A stretch of DNA of 64,000 nt from Actinernus sp. WN-2022 (Eukaryota; Cnidaria; Anthozoa; Actiniaria; Actinernidae): the NCBI GenBank assembly GCA_030867875.1, contig JAOWCC010000019.1, positions 78,272,861 to 78,336,860 of the forward strand, written 5' to 3'. The translations under genes and the position numbers were made by a program. Numbering within the stretch: the first letter of the stretch is position 1; each line of letters opens with the position of its first letter. Positions 1 to 11,100 of this stretch are shown piece after piece. Under the pieces are notes generated by a model. The model did not search any database and had not been told where the DNA came from. It saw only the letters and a list, made by a program, of their open reading frames with translations.

Positions 1-20
1 ATTTCCCTGTAAATAGTTTT

Positions 21-188
21 TAGGCAATATTCGTATTCTCACGGACGAGCTGGAACGAACACTCAATGGAGGCTCGTGCGGGGGAATTCGCTAAAAACTA
101 TTTATAGTATTAGAAAAGATTCCCCCGCGGCATGAGCCTCCATTGAGTGCTCGTTCCAGCTCGTCCGTGAGAATACGAATATTGCCTA
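21..188. repeat. Foldback inverted repeat
   Basis: Left arm (from TAGGCAATATTCG) and right arm (ending CGAATATTGCCTA) are near-perfect reverse complements of about 70 bases around a loop of roughly 30 bases. It looks like a short non-autonomous foldback element. Confidence 0.85.
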
Positions 189-189
189 T

Positions 190-480
190 TGACTGTAGTA
201 AAACCAAAACCAAAGCAATTACAACGAACTAAAGTGAATACCGATTGGTTTCACTGGCATGAGAAAGCAACCAATCAGGAGGAAAAGTAAACGCAATCGT
301 AGATTGATGGCGTGACGGACCAAAACCACGATTGGTTTTACTGTGGAATTTGATTCGCTGACTGATTACAAAACATTTTCACAGCCAATAGAAAAGCAAA
401 GTAAAGGCAAAACCAAAGCAATCACCGAAAACTTTCGACACTCAATTAAAACCTGCTCTATTGTACAGGATAACTTGATT
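190..480. repeat. Dispersed repeat rich in CAAAACCAAAG and CCAATCA
   Basis: The same sequence family recurs inverted at about 29640-30420 and in part at 41690-41790 (runs like AAAACCAAAACC, CAATCACGATTGG, TTTTACTTGC). The family is unknown to me; it is short, non-coding and dispersed. Confidence 0.6.
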
Positions 481-565
481 TCTTCAGGGTCATTCAGTTT
501 CAGCCAGAAATTGATGTTTCTACATTTTGCTTGGTAACGTATAGCCGGAAATCTCCCTAGCTCTG

Positions 566-2490
566 CTCTACATCGCTCTACATGCATTGTTGCTACATAA
601 CTTGCTAACGCCGCCTAAGAGCCATTTGCAAAATTTTGTTTGGACTGACTCAATTAGGTCTTTGTCTAGTTTTTCTTTACAATCAACCCCCCATACTTCG
701 CTACCGTAAAGTAAACTAGGGGTTATTAGCGCATCAAATAATTTTATGGTCAGATTAATATTTTCTCTAAAATGGTCACCCATTTCTTTCCTCAATGTAT
801 ATAATGCTACCCTTTTTAGCTCTTGTTTAGCGAGAGCAAAATTTCCGTAGGCACTTAATTGAATGCCTAAGTCATTTATATGACTTAGTTAGTTTATGAC
901 CTCCATATTGAAAAGCGTAATTGTTCATAGTTTTTCCATAGTTGTTGAAGATCATTACTTTTGTTTTATCAAAATTTACATGGAGATCTGATGTTTCGCA
1001 AAATTCCTCTAGTTTCTCAAGGTTGCTTTGCAGTCCTTTTTCCGACTTAGAAAACATTTAGGAAGAAGTTAAATAGGGTGGGAGAAAGCATGCAGCCTTG
1101 TTTTACTCCGGCATGGCAATTAGCGAAGGCCGGAGTTGTTAATTGGTCTATTTTAACGGATGTTTATCATTTGAATACCCGCAAGAAATTTACCGTTTAT
1201 TCCTGCTTTACCGAGCTTCTCAAACAATTTGTGTCTTGGTATGCAATCAAATGCTTTTCTGAAATCTACGAAACATGAAAAAAGCAAGTTGTTTACCTTC
1301 TTTGGTTTCGTTTTTACATATTTATCGATAAGGTTTTCAGAATGAAAATGCTATCGGTGGTACCGTGTTTTTTTCTAAACCCACATTGTTCCGGTTTCAA
1401 TATTCCCTTTTATACTTGGTAATTATAGAGTCTAGTGTTCATTATGGACGTGAATACTTTGCCTACTGACGATAAAAGTGTAATCCCTCTTTAGTTTTCT
1501 ATTGAACAGAATGTGTAAGGGCCTCATTAAAGCATCCTTGCCAGTTCATTCAACACATTATCTGCCCCTGTGGCTTTGTTCCCTTTTAATTGACTTATGA
1601 CTGTGGCTATCTCTTGCACAGAAATCGGAAAATCTAGTGGTCCCGCTTCCTTAGTGTGTGGTCAGTGTTTCAAGTGTGTTTTCACTATCACTAATAGAAT
1701 TCTGTTGTTTGAAGTGCTCGGGGAACAAGGGAACATGCCAAAAACTGCGTTGGGAACAGGGAACAAACTAAAAATATATCGGGGAACAAGGGAACATGAA
1801 TAGAGGTTTTAGGGAAGAAGGAAACAATTTCCATTTTTTTTAAATGGAAAAATTGACTGTTTCCCTGGAAACAATTTTGGGAACAAGGGAACAAAAGGTA
1901 ATTTTCGTTGGGAACAAGGGAACAAGGACCCCCCTGGGAGACCCTAATTTATTTTGTGTTTCAGGTTATCCTTGGATTTCGTTTAGCAATAGTTAATTAT
2001 GGATTAGCTTGTCTTTTGTTTTTTCGTCCCATAAAAACCTTTTGGACTTAGTCAGCGTGATATCATCGGCCGGTTTTTCAGAGATATTCGGTGCAAACTT
2101 AATTTTTATAGCGTATGAAAGGTGACAATGGTCCGACAAGTGAGATTTCAAAGGATTGACCGATCAAGTACCATAAATCTTTTAGAATGTTGTTGTTCCC
2201 AATAACATAGTCTACAACACTGCTGCCATTATAATGAAAGCAGGCCTTTTTACCTTCTAGGTCACCAATAACTCTCTCATTTAAGATTCGTAGGTTTAGA
2301 GCTGTACAAGTATCTATTAGATTTCTGCCTCTAGCATCGATTGTCTCAAAATCTTGCGAATTTCTTTTACATTGAGCGTCTGCCTCATAATCATCCGGAA
2401 GGTCTACGAATGCGTTCATTATCGTCCAAAATGAATTCTTGCATGTCCCCGGTTCGTGCGTTGAAGTCACCTTGGACGATAATATCACCG
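566..2490 (-). pseudogene. Degenerate LINE, minus strand
   Basis: Read right to left, pieces follow LINE ORF2 order. At 2488-2099 there is endonuclease-like sequence (A-R-G-R-N-L-I-D-T-C, V-V-D-Y-V-I-G). At about 1290-1190 there is a reverse-transcriptase motif-A remnant (K-A-F-D-C-I-P-R-H-K-L-F). At about 1140-1057 there is G-V-K-Q-G-C-M-L-S-P-T-L-F-N. At 1057-872 there is a thumb-like piece with D-K-T-K-V-M-I-F, and at 795-568 the C-terminal L-L-Y-G-S-E-V-W-G. Frameshifts and stops separate them, so it is a dead copy. A GGGAACAAGGGAAC-rich stretch interrupts it at about 1690-1960. Confidence 0.75.
1715..1935. repeat. Imperfect GGGAACAAGGGAAC minisatellite
   Basis: The motif GGGAACAAGGGAAC and close variants recur about seven times in 220 bases with irregular spacing, inside the decayed LINE. 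Confidence 0.7.
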
Positions 2491-2496
2491 CGGTCT

Positions 2497-2578
2497 CCGC
2501 AGCACCCCCTACCCAAACATCTTCTGAGTACCCCCTACCCCCTACGACTGCCTACCCCCTACCCCCTACGACTGCCTG
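2497..2578. repeat. CCCCCTAC/ACGACTGCCTA minisatellite
   Basis: Short tandem runs of C-C-C-C-C-T-A-C and a repeated ACGACTGCCT segment mark the border between two oppositely oriented LINE fragments. Confidence 0.6.
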
Positions 2579-2583
2579 TCTGA

Positions 2584-3557
2584 GTGGGGCGACGTCCCTT
2601 CCGGGGTCCCACATGCACCAAGCTTGGTCCGTGGTTGTTTTTACTCATGATTAACGACCTTAGAGTCCCTGATGTTCATACCTGGAAGTATGTGGATGAC
2701 ACGTCGATAGCAGAGGTTGTCCCGAGACGAGCAAATAGTCAGATCCAACATGCCGTCGAATCAGTTGAAAATTGGTCTCGACAAAACAAGCTACAACTCA
2801 ACGCTAAGAAATGCAAAGAACTTGTAGTCGATTTTAAGAACCAGAAACACGAATTCGATCCAATAACTTTGAATGGTAAAGATCTTAGTGTTGTTTCCCA
2901 TGAGAAGATATTAGGCTTGCACATCTCTTCCGACTTGCAATGGAACACTTACATCAGTGAGATAATTAAGAAGGCGAACAAGCGTTTGTACTTTCTAGTA
3001 TCATTGAAACGCTCTAGGGTATACCAGCTAATGATATCTGTAATTTCTATTGCACTTGCATTAGATCTCTTTTAGCATATTGCGCGCCCGTTTTCCATCA
3101 CTCGTTACCCAAATATCTTAATGAATGACGACCTAGAAAGGGAACAAAAGAGGGCCTTGGCAATAATATCGCCTAAAATTTCATATGTAAGCAACTTGCA
3201 GCTATTTAAATTAGTAACCCTGCAAGAACGACGCCAGCATTTATGCCAGAAATTATTTTCATCCATTATAAGTTCTGAGACACATAAATTACATGGCCTC
3301 CTTCCACCTAGACATGTGTCCAAACATAATCTTAGGAAAAAGCGGACCTTCGATGTTCCTAGAGCCCGGACAAATCGTTTTAAATGCACCTTCATCCCGT
3401 CCATGTGTAATTCCTAGAGCAATTTTTACCATTACGATACACTATATTTTTAACTTATGTAGATATTGATTGTGTTTATTTTATAGCTTGTAACACTAGT
3501 ATAATTATTGTGAATTACGCAATTCAGCCGTGAGGCTGCAATGTGATTATTATTAAA

Positions 3558-3594
<37 letters not shown>

Positions 3595-3597
3595 CAA
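2584..3597 (+). pseudogene. 5'-truncated LINE fragment with (TATC)n tail
   Basis: In two frames it encodes the end of a reverse transcriptase. It has L-G-P-W-L-F-L-L-M-I-N-D-L, the Y-V-D-D-T catalytic box at about 2688, and K-L-Q-L-N-A-K-K-C-K-E. After a stop, a C-terminal piece runs from 3121 to 3415 (E-R-E-Q-K-R-A-L-A-I-I, R-A-R-T-N-R-F). It ends in a microsatellite of about eight TATC units (3563-3594), typical of LINE 3' tails in the L2/CR1 group. Confidence 0.8.
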
Positions 3598-4016
3598 ACA
3601 CCCCCCCCCCCCCCGGTATCATGGCATAAAATATAGGGAGACACTTTCTACTACTACTTTGTTTATCCATATTAAAGCACGAACTAGATACTAGTTTATT
3701 TGCAGAGATATGTGTAAGGCTTAATCAATGGCCACGAGTGTGTTATGGAATTATCATGCTTAACGGCCACGAGGTCGAAGCGATCGGGTAAATCCTTTAT
3801 CACACGAGTGGCCATTGATTAACCAGTTACTTATATATTACATATATTATATATTATTATATTATATATTATATATTATATATTATATATTACTTATATA
3901 TTACATTTTCGGTTTGTTGTGCAGGATATATTTTTTCTATTACAATCCTTTGAACGATTTTTTTTGCCCAAATCCCCCCCTCCCCCCCCCCCCCTCCCCC
4001 CCCCCCCCAATATAAT
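3598..4016. repeat. Low-complexity block: poly-C, AT-rich and a foldback
   Basis: Poly-C runs lie at about 3601-3614 and 3976-4008. A foldback of about 110 bases at 3720-3823 has arms AATCAATGGCCACGAGTGTG and its complement. An alternating TATATTA tract lies at 3830-3905. No gene is seen. Confidence 0.7.
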
Positions 4017-4116
4017 GGTCCATCCCTTATTTGAACGCCTTAATTTTAATCCTCTGTTAAGTGATTATCAATGGCTCTTAAGTTAATGAACATTTAGTAG
4101 CTATAGAGGTTTTGCA

Positions 4117-4255
4117 CCATCACGTGGTGACAGGAACAATAGATGGAAGCCATGTTGGATTAGTAGGAACAATATATAGAATGTTATTCCTTTGAGATTT
4201 AATTGTTCCTGCCACCAACATGGCTGCAATGACTTGATGGTGTAAAACCTCTATT
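4117..4255. repeat. Foldback element (MITE-like)
   Basis: Arms starting GAGGTTTTGCACCATCA and ending TGATGGTGTAAAACCTC are imperfect reverse complements about 50 bases long, with ACATGGC sites in each arm. Confidence 0.7.
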
Positions 4256-5126
4256 AGCAGAACGGGTATATTAAGGGAGCGTTTTGGAGGACATCGATTC
4301 CGGGTATTCCGAAAATTTAATACTCAAAAAACCATCTTGCTTACGGCATTACCAAACACACAAAAATAATTCATAAGGGACGTGCTAAAAGTAGCGACTA
4401 TACTTTCTACATTTCGGAAGAGGGATACGTGCAATATTTCGAGGTATTCTGAACTGAGCTGGAATAAGTGCCATAAAAACGCGTTCTAACTTGAGTTACA
4501 TTTTATTTCCACATGTAACTGCAAATACATTTTACCGCGTCGGCTCGTTGAGCGCGTTTTTGACAAACTAGGAATTGAATACGGACAAAAAGTATTTGTG
4601 TCACAAAAAATGCGTGAACGTATTTCAATCTTATTATTTTTTAGAAAGATTCGAAAGGCTTATGAGTTTCTAAAACAAAGGCGCTATTTCGAGGCGTGAA
4701 ATTAAATTTTGGCGAACCAGTCACTTCGGAAGCGGACCTGTTGTTTGATGTTGACACGAAAACATTTTTAACGGTTGCCTGGATACCAGTAAATATTCCT
4801 CGACGAAGATCGTCATTGGCTCTGTGAGACATCTGGTGGCCCGCTAAATAAACAAATGAGTTGTGCAACTGCGCATGAACCGTAAACTGGTATTTTCCTT
4901 AATTGGTTCACTATTGTTTTCTGGCTGTTTTAGAGTATTTCCTGGTGTTGGTAATACAATTACCAGGCTAAAATTTGCAACCTTCAAGTTTGGAGCAGTA
5001 CATTCGTTGAGCGGGCATCGCGTAGTATCGCGGTAAAAATATTAGCATCGCGAGGCCATCTATTGCTTGAAACGAATATCCTGTGAAGTTCATTGTTAAC
5101 GAACAGGAGATCCAAACCTGGGAGAA

Positions 5127-5154
5127 ATGAAGGGGAGTACAGAGCTAGTTGCAG
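5127..5154 (+). CDS. Exon 1: start and first half of signal peptide
   Basis: The ATG at 5127 is followed by eight codons (M-K-G-S-T-E-L-V-A) and a donor GTGAGA at 5155. The exon ends in phase 1. A purine sits at -3. I chose this start because joining to the next exon gives a textbook signal peptide. The 5' UTR and promoter upstream (about 4870-5126) show no TATA box I trust. Confidence 0.8.
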
Positions 5155-8100
5155 GTGAGATACGTAGGGCTAAATTAAGCGATCTCATTTGTTTGCCAAG
5201 CTCATGCCAAGCGTCTTAAAAATAATACGTGGTGTAGCTTGTTCTCTAATTATATTTTCTTTTCTTTTTTGCATCAGCTCTCATCCTCCTTATGGCTTTA
5301 GCAGCCAACATTAGTGCTACCAACACAACCCAGGCTCCAAATGCTACAACGACCGTAAACAAGGTTAGACATTGAGCACGCTGTAAAGAGACTCATTCGA
5401 TGTCCTTACGCTATAATGTGTTGTTTGTATACTGTCAGGGAAATCCAAGATGTATAACTCAGGGATTCAACTCAGGCCATTACTGTGTTATAAGGGAACA
5501 AATCACAACCTCTTTTCTCTTGTCGATCACTACACCGCGTTGCGCAATTCAAACGCATAATCAAGGTTTCTTGCTGTCCACTTTCCTAAACATCAAGAAT
5601 ATTTTTTCATAACCCAAAATGATTTTCCATTCCATGCTTATGTCGTCTATAAGGGATTCAGTTGAGTATTGCAATGGAAACTTGTCACTGAAATCCTGAA
5701 GTTTCTGATTTAGAGATTACTTCATTAGAAGCGAATGTAATCTGTTTGCATTTACTCAATATTGTAAAAGAGATCAACTCTGGTATTTGTTCTGTTGATT
5801 ACAATATATATAGGACTCCAAACACATAGTGACTTTGTTCAAACATTTGAAGTGGTTCAAACATTTGAAGTTTCTTCCCGGGGTTTCTTCTAAGATTTGT
5901 ATCTAGAGAGATCTTCTCTTGCCCACTGGATCGAGTTCGAAACGCAGTACTTTACTGGACTCGATGCGTAAGCGTCGGTCCAGTAACAAATGGAGATGTA
6001 TTGACAGAAGGCTTGGACCGCCTGTCTTATACCCACGTCTGTCTTATCGACTCTCCAAGAGATAGCAGTTTAGAGTCGATAAAGTATGATTTTTTTCCCG
6101 ATATAAACACGAATGATCGTTAGTTTTTACAGCTTTTTGCGCGATTTAAAACGTAAGTAGTATACCGCTGATCGAATACCAAACCAAACTCTAATTACCA
6201 GATTCTCAAGTACCTCCACCTTAACAACGAACACATTGAGAACACAACAGATGCAAGGAAATATTTTTCACGGGAATCCAATTTAAAATGTTATATTTCC
6301 TCGCTTTTATGATATCTAAAATACGAAGCTTTAGTTCAGTTGAGAGGGAATGTTCTTGAGCGAGGAACTAAACCGCATAGAATCAAGATGCTTTGTGCCG
6401 GGTTTTTCACCCTCGCCGGTTCACCGCACAGCTGTAGCCGTCAAAAAACTTTTACCGGATTGGCGAAGTAGTTCCACAGAGCAACATTCAGTGTTCCATC
6501 TTGAAGTAGCGTAAATTTATGAGTCCAACTACAGAATGTAGGGCCACTTTGAAGCTCTATATATTTGCGCCGTAGCTCGGCAGTGGTCTCTGATCTTTAA
6601 TGAACAAAGCAAAACTAAAATAAGCATCTAGTCTTGTGTACGAGTTTGTATTTTTAGATTCCAAAAGCTAGACTTCCTTGTTCTGGAACTAAGTTTTAGG
6701 ATTTCTGCAAGCTCAGTTGATATATTTTGAGTAACATCCGACAACCAGTTCCTGGTCAAAGAACAAGGCTTACTTATTGGTGTATAACTATATATTTACC
6801 AACAAGAAAAGTGCACTATAAAGCTGGGTTTAAAGATATTCGTTCGAAATATACTTAAACCAGCTATTTTTCGTGCGGTGATCATGGATTTACCTCCCTA
6901 GTTACTGTAAGAGTCCCTTTTCAGTAACTAGTGCAAAAGAGAGTGCTGTTGGGAAAGGAAAAGGAATATGCCATGATAAGAAAAGTACAAAACACCAAAC
7001 ATGTGTAGAATTCGAATTGAATGTGTTTCTATTGAATAAGAAGCGAGAGGATTTTTTGTCTTAGCACATTGCATAATTACTTGTTCGGAACTCACTAACG
7101 TTTCCGCACATAATTAATTGCCGTAGTTTTTTGTTTGAAGTCAGTTTTCGAGTAAAGTTTGCGGCATTTCTCCCTAGATACTGTTTGTGTCTTTGTACGG
7201 GAAACCCAGAGAATAATAATAATATAATAAAATAAATGGTGTATTTTACGTCGAAGATACAGGAAGCCGTTACCGGGTCTCCCAATCCAGGGCTTATGTT
7301 TTTAAAAATATGGTCGAATTGGAATTTAGGTCGGTTTTTGAGGAGGGAAAAAACCGGAGAACCCTGAGAAAAACCCTCGGAGCAAGGCGAGATACCGACA
7401 AACTCAGTATCTGAATCCCGTAGCCATGGAAACCAATCAATATTTACTAGTTCTTTGTGTTCAAAACACATTGTATAGATTTCAATACAAAGCACGCTTG
7501 GCATATTGCATAATGTCTATGAGGTCAGTGATTGTTCGTCGACTAGTAGTCGATTGTTGCCACCCAATTCAGAACATGTGATGTAAACAGGTGCTACTCT
7601 GGGGAATTATTCCTTTTTCATTCTAATCATAATGCAGTCATGCCTATCTGAATATAATTAATTTTGAAAGAGTCAATTCTCCAGAGTAATGTGTGTTTAC
7701 ATATCACATGATCTGAATTGGGTGGCAACAGAGTTAGCCGATTACCTCTATTATTCGGGAATTTATTTTAAGCCAAACCTTCATTTCGAATACACGAGAG
7801 CCTCGGTTTGGTGTCCACACGAAGAACGAGCGAAGTGTTACTTGGTTCATTATAATGCATTTTCTCAAATTCTCATACAAAACAAAAAATAAACCTAACC
7901 ATTTCCAACCTCAAATCATTTATAGAATAAGTATAAATATACCGGAGCTATAATGGAGAATTTTGCACAGTTTACAATGGGTTTTCAAGTGATTTTTTAA
8001 GTGGCAGGGTATTCTGTAGCCGGTATTCTGCAGTTAAACCTCTTATCCACCTTGTCAAAGTCATTAATAATTCATGCCGCAAAAACAAAGGAAATCACCG

Positions 8101-11100
8101 ACCGATAAGTGATATAGATTTCGTCCTGATTTATATAAACTTCGGCGCTATAAACTATTGCCAAAATAACTGAATATCTAGACGTTTGATAAGTTCGATA
8201 AAGAATTCGCGTCCGATCTTTATGGGATTTACAAACTCTCGCTTTCAGCTCGAGTTTGTAAATCCCATAAAGATCGGCCGCTCATTCTTTATCTAGTACT
8301 TAAAAACCCTGACGAAATTTAAAGATAGCAGAATTTTTTTTAGACAATCATCAATTCCCCGAGGCAAATCACAACAGTAGCAGAACAAAATTAGCCTGCG
8401 TTTCATCCGAAGAAAACCTTGTTATTGTCGTCTGCGAACCAGCGACGGAAAGCGGAAAGCTTGTTCTAGACCCCCAGCAGCGTACCGTGATTTGAGTACG
8501 CGTTCTGATTGGCTTTTAAAAATGCGTTTTCTCACACGCCTTCTGACTGACTATTTTGAAATGACTATCGTCACGCCATGCGATAGCTCCAACAGCTGGT
8601 TACATCAGCACGACATTCCATTCCCCATTTGTCTAGACCAATTACTATGGAGGGGGATTCTGGTCAAAAATGGCATTCAACTGGCCATATCATTGTCATT
8701 TGATAAAACCTTCATGGCATTGGACCGAACCTTCATGGCATTGGACCAAACCTTCGTGGCATTGGACCAACCTTCATGGCATTGGACCAAACCTTCATGG
8801 CATTGGACCGAACCTTTGTGGCATTGGACCGAACCTTTGTGGCATTGGACCAAACCTTCGTGGCATTGGACCAAACCTTCGTGACATTGGACGGCGAACC
8901 TTTGTGGCACTGGACCAAACCTTCATGGCATTGGACCAAATCTTCATGGCATTGGACCGAACCTTTGTGGCATTGGACCAAACCTTCAATCCTTCATGGC
9001 ATTGGACCAAACCTTCATGGCATTGGACCAAACCTTCATTGCATTGGACCAAACCTTCGTGGCATTGGGTCAGCGGATTTCTGCATTACCCATAATATCC
9101 CGCGCACCCAAGTTAGCGCCAGAAAAAAAGATGGCGGACGAAGGTCAGCCGCATGAAATAGTGTGTAAAAACCTTGAAAATATACTACTACAAGTATTGC
9201 AGAAGATAGAAGGTAGAGATTTTGGCTCCAACTTAGATTATATGAATTACAAGATTGACTGGGTTTGTGCTCTGCTCTTAAGGCTTGGAGGAGAATTTGA
9301 AAAATTGTTGTTGATACCTTTACTCGAAGTACAGCAGATTCTGTCAAGCATTTATGATAACCCTGGCAAGTCCAATCACTCTGTCCCACCTTTGTTAGCA
9401 AATGGGAACATAGGAAGACCCAAATTTTACATTCCAAGAGAGAATCTGGAGTACTTGTTGGATAATGGATTTAAAGCCACAGATATCGTAAAACTGGTTG
9501 CTGTGAGCGACAAAACAATTTACAGGAGGCTCGAAGATCAATTTGGCACACATTTAACGAAACTGGACTATTCCCCGACATGGTTTTGCAGCTGAGATAT
9601 CAATTGACATTTTGTGAAAATTTCACGCAAATCGAATAAATTCCTCTTGAGTGGAGCTTTTTTAAAACTCCATTTTGGTTGAAAATCGAAAGCGTAGAAA
9701 ATAGCACTTCAAAAAACCGAGCCGTCTGTCGTGCGTGAATCTGAAGCCCCGCCTCTCCAACAATTAGCCGGTAACAAAACGAGCGGGAGACTGGAACCGA
9801 GTCATTAAAACTAATTCAATTAATAACTAGTCAAAGTTAGCATTATTTTCCAAAAGAACAGATCAAATTTAGCTAGTCTGGAAAGTTTGGTGAACTTTGG
9901 CTCAAAATTGACGATGCTAGAAGGCATCAAATATGTATATTTTCCCATACAAACTCTCTTATTTTTTAACGTTGTCCCTCCAAACCATACATTCATTGTA
10001 AAATTTTGGAGGGACAAAGAAATTTCAATTGCTTATAATTCAGACAAGATTCACATGAATCACGTCAAACTTGGCACACATGCTAATTTCAACATGTTCT
10101 ATCATGTGACGAACTTCATTTTAGAATTAGAGTAATTCTGATAAACTCGGTCCCAGTCCCCTGCTCGTTTTGTTACCGGCCAATTAGCGAGCTCTTGGCC
10201 ACTCATTTCTGTCAAGATTTCCAGCCAGTGTTGATTTCCGATCAAAGCTACGCGCCGCAGCGAGAAAATGTTAATATAGCCGGTTGCTCTAGTTTTCTTT
10301 GAGTGTAGGTTTTTGTCGAGGGTCGAGGGTCGAGTGTAAAAAGTCGAGGGTCGAGTGTAAAAAGTCGAGGGTCGAGGGTAAAAAGTCGAGGGTCCAAAAA
10401 TATTGCTTAAATCTATCTATACACAGTCGAGAAACTATCCTGGTTAACTAATCTCAAGTCATCCAAACAGCCAGAAAGACAGCTACCGAATTCCAGAGTG
10501 CGAACGAGCTTACCGATGTCAATCAAAGTCCATTGAGTGAAATTTTAGAACGTGTTCCCGACGGGACCCCTGTACTGTTTCCCGCCTCAAGATCACATGA
10601 CTGAAAAGCCAAGCCTCCGTTCGAGATACATGTGCTTCGTCGTCTCGCCGGATGGCTGTGATGGCTGTGAGGTCACACGAGAAGGTTAAGTAAGATTTAG
10701 CGACCTAAATTACTATTTAAAAAAGTGTAAAAACTAATCACGAAACTCGAGGTATGTTAATTAAAACGAAAATTACATGTAGCTGTCATTATACAGACAA
10801 GGCGGTCATGCTTGTCTGCAGTTTAATTTACTGAGTGCTTCGTGATGCCGGTCTTGTTGCAGGATTTGCTATTTTTCTGCTCAGACGATACATAAGTAAA
10901 TCCCACTCAAGACGCATGAAAAGGATGAAGATACTCCTACTGCAAAGAAGGCGGAGAAACCGCCTAGCTGCTGCTGTTTCAAATGCCGCCAGATGACCGG
11001 GCACTGACATGTCACACGGATTTGAAAAGCTTGTGAAGCGGTGACGGGCGGGCATTGATGACGAATAACTCGCAATTTTTTTTACCGGTAAACTTATTTT

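Noticed and set aside
8492..9095. Long repetitive open frames (W-H-W-T-K-P-S, G-I-G-P-N-L) as real proteins
   Set aside because: They are the six readings of a 21-bp minisatellite without stops, so openness is no evidence of coding.
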